Both the position numbers and the translations under genes were made by a program. A stretch of 64,000 bases of DNA from positions 1,116,001-1,180,000 of the forward strand of contig CAWCOU010000006.1 in assembly GCA_963797335.1 (NCBI GenBank), written 5' to 3'. The notes below the pieces were generated by a model. That model did not search any database. It was given only the letters and a program-made list of their open reading frames with translations, and had not been told where the DNA came from. The stretch comes from CAWCOU01 sp963797335 (GTDB lineage Bacteria > Pseudomonadota > Gammaproteobacteria > JAURND01). Shown piece by piece: positions 8,497-16,809 of this stretch. The stretch's first letter is position 1, and each line of letters begins with the position of its first letter.

Positions 8497-8772
8497 ATGC
8501 CTATTTATGAATACTATTGTCCAAACTGCGGCCATCAGCTGGAAGTCTTGCAAAGTCTTAATGAGGCTGCCCCTGCTTGTCCGGAATGCCATCACGACAC
8601 GATGATTAAAAAAGTATCTGCTGCCGGCTTTCAATTAAAGGGGGGTGGCTGGTATGCTACTGATTACAAGAAATCCTCGGCTCCTACTGCTCCTGAAACC
8701 AAGACCGAAGAGACTAAAAAAGAATCGCCGCCTGCCGATAAACCCGCTGAGAAAAAAGCCAGCGACGATTAG
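8497..8772 (+). CDS. FmdB-family zinc-ribbon protein
   Basis: 91 residues. The N-terminal ~40 residues form the FmdB/CxxC_CxxC zinc ribbon (MPIYEYYCPNCGH and CPECHHD), a putative regulatory fold. The C-terminal half is Lys/Pro/Glu-rich and probably disordered. Small FmdB proteins sit directly upstream of aspS in many proteobacteria, exactly as here. The function is not established. The ATG is preceded by a weak purine stretch (GATGAGATTG). Confidence 0.85.
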   Translation: MPIYEYYCPNCGHQLEVLQSLNEAAPACPECHHDTMIKKVSAAGFQLKGGGWYATDYKKSSAPTAPETKTEETKKESPPADKPAEKKASDD

Positions 8773-8852
8773 ACGCTAATGCAAGCACTGCCTTTGGGAA
8801 CGCGGGGACTCCAAATGTTTCAAATAGATGTCATTATAACGAGATAGAACTT

Positions 8853-10637
8853 ATGCGTAGTCATTATTGCGGAAACGTCAACGAATCATTGATCGACCAA
8901 ACCATTCACCTGTGCGGTTGGGTGCACCGACGGCGCGATCACGGGGGACTGATATTCCTGGACCTGCGCGATCGAGAAGGATTAGTACAGGTCGTATTCC
9001 ACCCCAGCCAAGTCGATGCATTTAAACTGGCTGAAACCGTGCGCGGCGAATACGTCATCAAAGTACGGGGGAAAGTGCAACACCGCCCAGTCGGTACCGT
9101 AAACGATCGCTTACCTTCGGGAAAAGTGGAAGTGCTCGCCGACAGTATTGATATCTTAAATACGGCCGATACCCCGCCATTTCGTGTCGACGAATACACC
9201 GAAGTGAGCGAAGAAACTCGCTTACAGTACCGTTACCTGGATTTACGTCGCCCAGAAATGACCGAACGTTTACGATTCCGCGACCGCGTCAATCAAAACA
9301 TCCGCCAGTACTTAAGCAACCACGGGTTCATGGAAGTGGAAACACCCATGCTGACCAAAGCAACTCCCGAAGGCGCGCGTGATTATTTAGTGCCTAGTCG
9401 AGTCCAGCTGGGTAGTTTTTACGCCTTACCGCAGTCACCCCAAATCTTCAAACAAATCCTGATGGTGGCTGGCATGGACCGTTATTACCAAATCGTCCGT
9501 TGCTTTCGCGATGAAGACCTTCGCGCCGATCGTCAACCCGAGTTCACTCAGTTGGATATGGAAATGTCGTTTATTAACGAGGCTGATATCCAGCATTTGA
9601 TCGAAGGTATGATTCGGCATTTATTCAAAGAATTACTACACACCGACTTACCGGAACGCTTTCCCCGCATGACCTATGCCGAAGCCATGCGCCGTTACGG
9701 CAGTGATAAACCCGACTTACGGATTCCCTTGGAATTGGTAGATATTGCCGATCTGGTTCGTGACGTCGATTTTAAAGTATTTGCTCAACCCGCCAATGAT
9801 CCTGCGTGTCGCGTCACTGTTTTACGTTTACCCGGCGGCGCTCAGTTATCCCGTAAAGAAATCGATGACTATACCCATCTCGTCGGGGTTTATGGTGCGA
9901 AAGGGTTAGCTTATATCAAGGTAAACGATTTAAGCCAAGGCATTGCCGGTTTACAATCGCCCATTTTAAAATTTTTGCCAGAAGACGTCGTGTATCAAAT
10001 CTTGACTCGCGCTCAGGCCCAATCCGGCGATATTTTATTTTTTGGCGCTGATCGCAGTCAGATTGTTTCTGAAGCATTGGGGGCTTTGCGTATTCGTTTA
10101 GGCCAAGACAGCGGCCTTATGGAAGAAGGCTGGCGATTGTTATGGGTTGTTGATTTTCCCATGTTCGAATGGGATGAAAAAATCCAGCGCTGGCAATCAT
10201 TGCACCATCCCTTTACTGCACCCACCATAGAAGACCCGCAAACGTTAGAAGCACACCCAGGCGCGGCTTTATCGCGTGCTTATGATTTGGTGTTGAACGG
10301 CACGGAACTAGGCGGTGGTTCCATCCGCATCCATAATGCCGATTTGCAGCGCGTGGTATTTAAATTACTCGGCATCGACGCAAAAGAAGCCGAAGAAAAA
10401 TTCGGTCATTTGTTATCGGCATTCCGCTATGGTTGCCCTCCACACGGCGGCGTTGCTTTTGGTATGGATCGATTAATTATGTTGATGACCGGCGGCACCT
10501 CTATCCGTGACGTCATTGCTTTCCCCAAAACACAGACCGCGCAATGCCCATTAACGCATGCACCATCACCCATCAGTGAGGCGCAATTACGCGAAGTGGG
10601 GGTGCGGGTACTGCAAAAAACAACCGTCACCACTTAG
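8853..10637 (+). CDS. aspS: Aspartyl-tRNA synthetase
   Basis: 594 residues, the normal length of bacterial AspRS. An OB-fold anticodon-binding domain (~1-105, GWVHRRRDHGGLIFLDLRD) is followed by the class II catalytic core with motif 1 (FMEVETPMLTKATPEGARDY) and motif 2 (FRDEDLRADRQPEFTQLD). The bacterial GAD insertion comes next (~280-420), then motif 3 (GMDRLIMLMTG). It charges tRNA-Asp in the cytoplasm. Whether it also misacylates tRNA-Asn cannot be judged without knowing if AsnRS or GatCAB is present. It is followed after 28 bp by yebC. Confidence 0.97.
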   Translation: MRSHYCGNVNESLIDQTIHLCGWVHRRRDHGGLIFLDLRDREGLVQVVFHPSQVDAFKLAETVRGEYVIKVRGKVQHRPVGTVNDRLPSGKVEVLADSIDILNTADTPPFRVDEYTEVSEETRLQYRYLDLRRPEMTERLRFRDRVNQNIRQYLSNHGFMEVETPMLTKATPEGARDYLVPSRVQLGSFYALPQSPQIFKQILMVAGMDRYYQIVRCFRDEDLRADRQPEFTQLDMEMSFINEADIQHLIEGMIRHLFKELLHTDLPERFPRMTYAEAMRRYGSDKPDLRIPLELVDIADLVRDVDFKVFAQPANDPACRVTVLRLPGGAQLSRKEIDDYTHLVGVYGAKGLAYIKVNDLSQGIAGLQSPILKFLPEDVVYQILTRAQAQSGDILFFGADRSQIVSEALGALRIRLGQDSGLMEEGWRLLWVVDFPMFEWDEKIQRWQSLHHPFTAPTIEDPQTLEAHPGAALSRAYDLVLNGTELGGGSIRIHNADLQRVVFKLLGIDAKEAEEKFGHLLSAFRYGCPPHGGVAFGMDRLIMLMTGGTSIRDVIAFPKTQTAQCPLTHAPSPISEAQLREVGVRVLQKTTVTT

Positions 10638-10665
10638 GTGCCATTTTTGATACGAGATTAATACC

Positions 10666-11406
10666 ATGGCCGGACATAGCAAATGGGCAAACATTCAACA
10701 TCGAAAAAAAGGTCAGGATGCTAAACGCAGCAAAATATTTACCAAGCTTATTCGCGAAATAACCATCGCTGCTCGTCTCCAAGGTGGTGATCCTAATGCT
10801 AATCCGCGGCTGCGGCTGGCCATTGATAAAGCTTTGGCTCAAAACATGCCCAAAGACACCATCGATCGGGCACGAAAAAAAGGCATGGGTGCGCTTGAGG
10901 GCCAGGAATTGGTGGAAATCCGTTACGAAGGGTATGGTCCTGGGGGAATCGCAGTGATGGTCGATTGTTTAACGGATAACCGCAATCGCACCGTCTCTGA
11001 GGTGCGTCATGCCTTCACTAAATGCGGGGGTCAATTGGGTACCGACGGCTCGGTGTCGTATTTATTTTCCGAAAAGGGTGTGTTCAGTTTCGCCCCCGGC
11101 ACAAACGAAGATCAGGTGATGACCGTTGCACTGGAGGCTGGAGCGGAAGACGTACTGTCTTACGATGACGGCAGCATCGATGTTTATACGGCACCTGCGC
11201 AGTTCAGTGTCATAAAAGATGCGTTTCACACCGCGCATCTGGAAGCAGCGAATGCGGAAGTCACGCAAATTGCGGCCACGCAAGTGACTTTAGATCAGGA
11301 AAATGCTGTTAAAATGTTAACGTTGCAAGACATGTTGGAAGATCTGGACGATGTTCAAACCGTTTACACGAATGCGGATATTCTTGATGAATTTTATCCT
11401 GATTAA
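10666..11406 (+). CDS. yebC: YebC/PmpR-family protein
   Basis: 246 residues, full length, beginning with the signature MAGHSKWANIQHRKKGQD. The three-domain YebC fold is intact, including GYGPGGIAVMVDCLTDNRNR. Members are described as transcriptional regulators (PmpR) and as factors that ease ribosome stalling. It lies in the conserved order aspS-yebC-ruvC-ruvA-ruvB, so it is probably co-transcribed with the resolvasome genes. The ATG is supported by the conserved N-terminus. Confidence 0.96.
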   Translation: MAGHSKWANIQHRKKGQDAKRSKIFTKLIREITIAARLQGGDPNANPRLRLAIDKALAQNMPKDTIDRARKKGMGALEGQELVEIRYEGYGPGGIAVMVDCLTDNRNRTVSEVRHAFTKCGGQLGTDGSVSYLFSEKGVFSFAPGTNEDQVMTVALEAGAEDVLSYDDGSIDVYTAPAQFSVIKDAFHTAHLEAANAEVTQIAATQVTLDQENAVKMLTLQDMLEDLDDVQTVYTNADILDEFYPD

Positions 11407-11418
11407 TGAAACGACCTG

Positions 11419-11892
11419 ATGCAAACGATATTAGGAATTGATCCAGGCTCACGAATTACGGGCTATGGCATTATTCGTAGTGACGGGCACAAACATCTCT
11501 ACGTCACCAGTGGTCGGTTAATACTGCAAGCGGATTCTTTACCTGAAAGATTGGCACAAATTCACACGGCGATTTCGAGTATTATTCGGGAGTATCAACC
11601 GTTAGAGTCTGCGGTGGAACAAGTATTTATGGCAAAAAATGCGAATTCTGCATTAAAATTAGGTCACGCACGCGGTGCCGCCATCGTTGCTCTGGCAGGT
11701 GCAGGTTTGTCTGTAGCCGAATATTCCGCACGGTCTATAAAACAATGTCTGGTCGGTTATGGCGCTGCGGGGAAAGAACAAGTGCAGCATATGGTAAAAT
11801 TATTGTTACAGTTGTCTGGCACACCGGCCGTGGATGCGGCCGATGCGTTGGCTGTGGCTATTTGTCACGCGCAAAGTCGCAGGCAATTTTAA
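11419..11892 (+). CDS. ruvC: Holliday junction resolvase RuvC
   Basis: 157 residues, slightly shorter than the E. coli protein but with the whole RNase H-like core. The acidic catalytic residues are visible: Asp7 in LGIDPGSR, Glu in AVEQVFMAKN and the Asp pair in VDAADALAVA. RuvC cuts Holliday junctions with RuvAB after recombination. It begins 12 bp after yebC and is followed 12 bp later by ruvA, consistent with a single transcript. Confidence 0.96.
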   Translation: MQTILGIDPGSRITGYGIIRSDGHKHLYVTSGRLILQADSLPERLAQIHTAISSIIREYQPLESAVEQVFMAKNANSALKLGHARGAAIVALAGAGLSVAEYSARSIKQCLVGYGAAGKEQVQHMVKLLLQLSGTPAVDAADALAVAICHAQSRRQF

Positions 11893-11904
11893 CGAGATCC
11901 GGAC

Positions 11905-12507
11905 ATGATAGGTCGATTAAAAGGCATTTTATTGGAGAAAACCCCGCCACGATTATTAATCGACGTGGGTGGCGTTGGTTATGAATTGGATGCATCTTCT
12001 TTCACTTTTCATCGCCTACCAGCAATCGGCACCGAAACGGTATTGCACACGCATCTGATCGTACGCGAAGATGCGCAATTACTTTACGGCTTTTGTGAAG
12101 AACAAGAACGCGCCTTATTTCGCAGCCTCATCAAAGTCACCGCCGTCGGTCCTAAATTAGCGTTAGCTATTTTATCTGGCATTGCACCGGAAACGTTTGT
12201 GCAATGCGTCATGTTACAAGACACGGCCAGCTTGACGCGTATTCCCGGCATCGGTAAAAAAACCGCTGAACGTTTAATCATGGAAATGCGCGATCGGCTG
12301 GAAGATTGGCAAGGTTCTACCTCGACTGATGTGGTACCTCCACTCAGTCAAAACCACACCCAAGAAGCCATTAGTGCGTTACTAGCGTTGGGTTACAAAC
12401 AGAATGAAGCGCGTCAAGCCGTGAATCAAGCGGCTAGACTACACCAATCCCGTGAAGAAATTATCCGACATGCCTTACGAGGCATGGTGAAAGGAGAAAG
12501 AGCGTGA
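11905..12507 (+). CDS. ruvA: Holliday junction branch-migration protein RuvA
   Basis: 200 residues. The N-terminal OB fold (MIGRLKGILLEKTPP) is followed by helix-hairpin-helix segments (LSGIAPETFVQ and IPGIGKKTAERLI) and a C-terminal domain that contacts RuvB (EAISALLALGYKQNEARQAV). It tetramerises on the four-way junction. It overlaps ruvB by 4 bp. Confidence 0.97.
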   Translation: MIGRLKGILLEKTPPRLLIDVGGVGYELDASSFTFHRLPAIGTETVLHTHLIVREDAQLLYGFCEEQERALFRSLIKVTAVGPKLALAILSGIAPETFVQCVMLQDTASLTRIPGIGKKTAERLIMEMRDRLEDWQGSTSTDVVPPLSQNHTQEAISALLALGYKQNEARQAVNQAARLHQSREEIIRHALRGMVKGERA

Positions 12508-13508
12508 TAGAAGCAGACCGACTGGTCGGCGCCCAACCTTTACAGGAAGAGGCTCGGATAGACCATGCGATACGACCCAAACATTTGCGTGACTACATCG
12601 GTCAAGCGGCGGTGCGGGAACAGATGGAAATTTTTATTCAAGCTGCCCGCGGCCGCACCGAAGCCCTGGACCATACCTTGATTTTTGGTCCGCCCGGCTT
12701 AGGTAAAACGACCTTGGCGAATATTATTGCCACGGAAATGGGCGTGAATGTGAAACAAACCTCGGGACCCGTGCTAGAGAAAGCTGGTGATTTAGCGGCT
12801 CTGCTCACCAATTTGCAACCCTTTGATGTGTTATTCATTGATGAAATACATAGACTCAGTCCCGTGATTGAGGAGGTGTTATATCCGGCACTGGAAGATT
12901 ACCAACTCGATATCGTGATTGGTGAAGGTCCGGCAGCTCGTTCCATTCGTTTGGATTTACCCCCTTTTACCTTGGTGGGGGCAACCACCCGAGCCGGTTT
13001 ACTCACTTCGCCCTTGCGCGATCGTTTCGGCATTGTCCAGCGCTTGGAGTTTTATGACAGCGCTGACTTAGTCACTATTATTAAACGCAGTGCCCATATC
13101 CTCGGCGTTCCAATCGATGACCCTGGGGCGCATGAAATTGCCCGACGTTCTCGTGGCACCCCTCGAATTGCCAATCGCTTACTGCGGCGTGTGCGCGATT
13201 ATGCCGAAGTGAAGGGCGATGGGCGTATTGAACAAAGAATCGCTGAACAAGCACTCAATTTATTGAATGTCGATCACCATGGTTTTGATCCCATGGACAG
13301 GCGTTTATTATTGACGATCATGGAAAAATTTGACGGCGGACCCGTGGGAGTTGATACACTATCCGCTGCGATTGGTGAACCCGCTGATACCATTGAAGAT
13401 GTCTTAGAACCTTACCTCATTCAACAAGGTTTTATTCAGCGTACGCCTCGTGGCCGCATGGCGACTCAACAAGCCTACTTACACTTTAATAAGTTAACAC
13501 AACTATAG
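12504..13508 (+). CDS. ruvB: Holliday junction helicase RuvB
   Basis: 334 residues. It is an AAA+ motor with Walker A (GPPGLGKTTLA), Walker B (LFIDEIHRL), sensor 1 (LVGATTRAGLL), the arginine-finger region (PLRDRFG) and a C-terminal winged helix (FIQRTPRGRMAT). It drives branch migration with RuvA. The start overlaps the ruvA stop, giving translational coupling. tolQ follows after 8 bp, so it may belong to the same transcript. Confidence 0.97.
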   Translation: MIEADRLVGAQPLQEEARIDHAIRPKHLRDYIGQAAVREQMEIFIQAARGRTEALDHTLIFGPPGLGKTTLANIIATEMGVNVKQTSGPVLEKAGDLAALLTNLQPFDVLFIDEIHRLSPVIEEVLYPALEDYQLDIVIGEGPAARSIRLDLPPFTLVGATTRAGLLTSPLRDRFGIVQRLEFYDSADLVTIIKRSAHILGVPIDDPGAHEIARRSRGTPRIANRLLRRVRDYAEVKGDGRIEQRIAEQALNLLNVDHHGFDPMDRRLLLTIMEKFDGGPVGVDTLSAAIGEPADTIEDVLEPYLIQQGFIQRTPRGRMATQQAYLHFNKLTQL

Positions 13509-13516
13509 GTAACTAT

Positions 13517-14224
13517 ATGACTGCCAATCCTTCTCTATGGAGTTTTATCGCTAATGCCAGTTGGGTCGTGAAATGCGTGATGTTGTTATTGTCAGGGGCT
13601 TCTGTTATGTCCTGGACGTTTATTTTTCAGCGCAGTGTTTTTCTAAAAGCATCGCGACGTGCCGTCGCTGTATTTGAAGATCATTTTTGGTCTGGCACCG
13701 ATTTAAGTAAGCTCTACGATGGTTTAGCCAAGCGAAATATTGAATTACAAGGTTTGGAACATATTTTTCATGCCGGCTTCCGAGAATACACCCGTCTGCA
13801 TCAACGTCCCGGCATCAACAATCAAGCAACCATGGCCGGTGTCGAGAGAGCCATGCGCATCGCTAATGCCAGGGAAATGGACAAATTAGAACGCCACTTA
13901 TCCTTTTTAGCGACCGTGGGTTCAACCAGCCCCTACGTCGGTTTATTCGGCACTGTTTGGGGAATTATGACTTCATTTCAAGGATTAATTGGCGTTCAGC
14001 AATCGACGATTGCCATGGTGGCCCCCGGTATTTCCGAAGCATTGGTTGCCACCGCCATGGGATTATTCGCCGCTATTCCTGCGGTTATTGCTTATAATCG
14101 ATTTAACAACGAGGTGGAACGTTTGGCCAACACCTACGATACCTTCCAAGAAGAATTTTCCAATATTCTTTATCGACAGGCACATTTACAACCCACGCAT
14201 CCGCAACCGTTAGCGATTGACTGA
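13517..14224 (+). CDS. tolQ: TolQ proton-channel protein of the Tol-Pal system
   Basis: 235 residues with three membrane segments. The first is near residues 15-40. The second and third flank the conserved stretch FLATVGSTSPYVGLFGTVWG and the APGISEALVATAMGL helix, the signature of TolQ/ExbB. It forms the inner-membrane proton channel that energises outer-membrane constriction. Unusually, no tolR, tolA or tolB follows: the next gene is a convergent lipoprotein 9 bp away. It may therefore work with a TolR encoded elsewhere, or be ExbB-like in use. Confidence 0.92.
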   Translation: MTANPSLWSFIANASWVVKCVMLLLSGASVMSWTFIFQRSVFLKASRRAVAVFEDHFWSGTDLSKLYDGLAKRNIELQGLEHIFHAGFREYTRLHQRPGINNQATMAGVERAMRIANAREMDKLERHLSFLATVGSTSPYVGLFGTVWGIMTSFQGLIGVQQSTIAMVAPGISEALVATAMGLFAAIPAVIAYNRFNNEVERLANTYDTFQEEFSNILYRQAHLQPTHPQPLAID

Positions 14225-14233
14225 TGGGGCAGC

Positions 14234-14443
14234 CTATTCATTGGCAGTAGTCATCGGTATAGCTAATTGTTCAAAATACTGTTGACGAGCTGGCGATTCA
14301 TTGACGCCTTGCATTTGTATGGCGCCGGGTGGGGGAACCTTGCCAGGCCATAACCCAGAACAACCATTCAGCAACGGCATCACTAGACTGATTAAAAAAA
14401 GGGGAGGGAGTAGACCCGCCGATAAATGACGATGGTTACGCAT
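14234..14443 (-). CDS. Small lipoprotein
   Basis: About 69 residues from the ATG at 14443. That start has AAAGGGA upstream and gives a clean lipoprotein signal (LISLVMPLLNGC, lipobox Leu-Asn-Gly-Cys). The mature part is short, Pro/Gln-rich and without a known domain. An in-frame ATG at 14476 would add eleven charged residues ahead of the signal and is less likely. It lies downstream of the hydroxylase-like gene on the same strand, so the two may be co-transcribed. Confidence 0.7.
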   Translation of the reverse strand: MRNHRHLSAGLLPPLFLISLVMPLLNGCSGLWPGKVPPPGAIQMQGVNESPARQQYFEQLAIPMTTANE

Positions 14444-14457
14444 CTTTGAATCCCTTT

Positions 14458-15282
14458 TTATTTGATGAAATTCCATTTGTTGTAAAAAATATGGTTCACC
14501 TTAATCATGGCGAATTGCAAACAGGTGACCATTGCGTTTAAGATCGAATAGAAACACAAACTTGGTCTTACAATATCCACGAACAGGCAGTAGCGAATTT
14601 GATCCGATTGATTAAAGGATTGATGGATATAAGTGTCGTCAAAAATAAACAATGGGTTATCTTGCCACATATGCTTATGATGACCCACTTGGATATAAAC
14701 CCCTTCGTTTTGCACCGGATTAAAATTATAAAGCAATCGCAAAGTCATCCGTAACGGCCCAAAATGCCGTGAAGTCGATTGTTGTTTGTTGAACGCCGAC
14801 ACACCAATCGTTTTAATGTATTTAAATGATTGGTGAAAATCATCTATTTGTATGGAGTTTCGGATATTTTTTCCATACCATTTAAAGAAAATCATCCCTC
14901 GCTCTTTGCCGGCCATTTTGGCATCCAATGCCTGGATCAATTCTTCTTTGTGGGTATGGTTCAGCAGATACTCAATCTCTTTCTGACAGGCCTCTGGAAA
15001 ATCGTTCACGTGATAGACAGGCTTCATGCGCCAGCTGAGCAAGTCGGTAAATAGGTTTAGGGGTGAGAGTAGCCAAGTAATATCGCCATTGCCTAGAAAG
15101 TATTTTTTCAATATCTCTTTGTCTAAAGGCATGTTCCTGGCAATGTCAATGACACCGCAAATCAGAAAAAATAAAAATACCTTGGGTAGAAGATAGAGGG
15201 CTAATAAAAGAACCAAGCCTCTGCGGAGGATTTTTTTCTTGAAGATGGCATTCCATGAGCCACTTATCACGCGGGTGTTCAT
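14458..15282 (-). CDS. Aspartyl/asparaginyl beta-hydroxylase-like protein (LpxO-like, 2-oxoglutarate/Fe(II))
   Basis: About 274 residues. A hydrophobic N-terminal segment (LVLLLALYLLPKVFLFFLI) anchors it. The C-terminal half carries the family pattern: HFGPLRMTLRLLY, then GVYIQVG, then the FDDTYIHQSFN strand with a likely iron-binding His, and DIVRP with the Arg that binds 2-oxoglutarate. LpxO-type members hydroxylate lipid A acyl chains at the inner membrane, and the anchor fits this, but the substrate is inferred. The first iron-binding position is less clear than in typical members. The ATG at 15282 has TAGGA at good spacing and is preferred to the upstream TTG at 15312. Confidence 0.65.
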   Translation of the reverse strand: MNTRVISGSWNAIFKKKILRRGLVLLLALYLLPKVFLFFLICGVIDIARNMPLDKEILKKYFLGNGDITWLLSPLNLFTDLLSWRMKPVYHVNDFPEACQKEIEYLLNHTHKEELIQALDAKMAGKERGMIFFKWYGKNIRNSIQIDDFHQSFKYIKTIGVSAFNKQQSTSRHFGPLRMTLRLLYNFNPVQNEGVYIQVGHHKHMWQDNPLFIFDDTYIHQSFNQSDQIRYCLFVDIVRPSLCFYSILNAMVTCLQFAMIKVNHIFYNKWNFIK

Positions 15283-15410
15283 ATTGCTGTTCCTAAATGA
15301 ATTGGGAGACAATTTTAATAATACTTAGGATTTTAGTAATTCCTTTGCTTAAATTCAAGCACGAATATTGTCATTTTACAACTGGATTTTTCCCCTGGGA
15401 ACGCAATATG

Positions 15411-15581
15411 TTAAATTTTCCTGATAATAAACACCGCGGCAATGATAAAAATTAAAAACAATACTAAGAATATCCCGAATAAAATTTTAGCAATTCCCAC
15501 CGCCACCCCAGCAACACCTGTGAAGCCCAACAGGCCGGCGACAAGAGAAATCACTAGAAATATAAATGCCCACTTTAACAT
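15411..15581 (-). CDS. DUF1328 (YtjA-like) small membrane protein
   Basis: 56 residues beginning MLKWAFIFLVISLVAGLLGF, with two hydrophobic segments separated by TGVAGVAVGIAKI. This is the DUF1328 pattern. GGAGGGATTTCGT precedes the ATG on the minus strand, a strong ribosome-binding site. The family is often linked to envelope stress; its function is unknown. It fills the otherwise empty 15.3-15.8 kb gap. Confidence 0.85.
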   Translation of the reverse strand: MLKWAFIFLVISLVAGLLGFTGVAGVAVGIAKILFGIFLVLFLIFIIAAVFIIRKI

Positions 15582-15795
15582 ACGAAATCCCTCCTAAAAT
15601 TATATTTTAATCTATAATAGTTCTAATTCCTATCCTTTTAAAATAAATTACTGAGCAAATCGTCGTCTTCTGGTATTTGGAAATGAAAAATTCTTCTAGT
15701 ATTTCCTTAGATAGCTTTCTCAGCACGGACAATTTAAAATTAGGGTGATGCACAGTGAACATGGGAATCGCATTTTTACTGTACGAGCGGTATAT

Positions 15796-16698
15796 CTACA
15801 GGGTCGATTGTTCAGCGTTTAATTTTAGCAACTTATTTCTCATTAGTTTTGCCCCTAATAGATTGACACCCAGACCAAATATAACTAATAGGGCAGCGAG
15901 TATTTTCCAAAATTGCAAAGCCTCGCCCAATACCAAGAATGAGCTAAGCATACCAAAAATAGGCACTAGCAACATGAACGGTGCAACCGTGGTCATTGGA
16001 TAGCGGCTAATTAGCCAACTCCATCCGACATAACCCGACAGGGTGGATAAGTAGACGATATACGCGACAGAGGCTAATGATAACCAGGATACGTGCTGCC
16101 ATTCATACGCTATTTTATCGCCACCCTCCAACAAGAAAGCTATAAGTAATAACGGTGGCCAAGAAATTAAGCTTCCCCATACGACCAAAGAAAACATATT
16201 CACCTGGCCAATTTTTTTAGTGATGATATTACCCACACTCCATGAGACTGCGGCCGCTATTACTAGAAAAAACCCGGGGACAGAATAATTGCCGCCCATA
16301 TTTAAACCGACAATGAGTATTCCTATAAAAGAGATGAGTGCTCCAGACAGTTGCCAAATGGTTGGTTTCTCACCCATAAAAACGACGGCAAATAATAGGG
16401 TGATGAATACTTGAGCTTGGAGCAATAGTGATGCCATTCCGGCTGTGACTCCTAAACGCATTCCGGTAAACAACAAAGAAAACTGGCAGACAAACATCAC
16501 TAAGCCATAACAAACGATCATTTTTATTGGGGTAGCTGGTTTTTTTATAAAAAATACGGCGGGGATGCTGGCAAGAAAGAACCTCATGAAACAAAGGGTT
16601 AACGGCGGTATTTCTTTTAACCCTATTTTGATGACAACAAAATTAAATCCCCAAATAGCCACCACTAGCAAAGCTAGTAAAAAATGAGAAAAACGCAT
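15796..16698 (-). CDS. EamA-family (DMT superfamily) inner-membrane transporter
   Basis: 300 residues with ten predicted membrane helices in two EamA halves (~5-135 and ~145-290). The first half starts FLLALLVVAIWGFNFVVIK and has LCFMRFFLASIPA; the second has VIAAAVSWSVGNIITKKIG. DMT exporters of this type move amino acids or other small metabolites; the substrate is not predictable. It is convergent with nothing and lies downstream of the aldehyde dehydrogenase on the same strand with a 110-bp gap. Confidence 0.88.
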   Translation of the reverse strand: MRFSHFLLALLVVAIWGFNFVVIKIGLKEIPPLTLCFMRFFLASIPAVFFIKKPATPIKMIVCYGLVMFVCQFSLLFTGMRLGVTAGMASLLLQAQVFITLLFAVVFMGEKPTIWQLSGALISFIGILIVGLNMGGNYSVPGFFLVIAAAVSWSVGNIITKKIGQVNMFSLVVWGSLISWPPLLLIAFLLEGGDKIAYEWQHVSWLSLASVAYIVYLSTLSGYVGWSWLISRYPMTTVAPFMLLVPIFGMLSSFLVLGEALQFWKILAALLVIFGLGVNLLGAKLMRNKLLKLNAEQSTL

Positions 16699-16809
16699 AT
16701 GGCATCCTATGTGGGAGGGTGAAATTCATAAGTTTCGCATATAGTAAAATTTTAAATATACTTACGCAATGGGCTTGAATGAACAGCTACCCTCCCAACC
16801 TTAGGTTTT

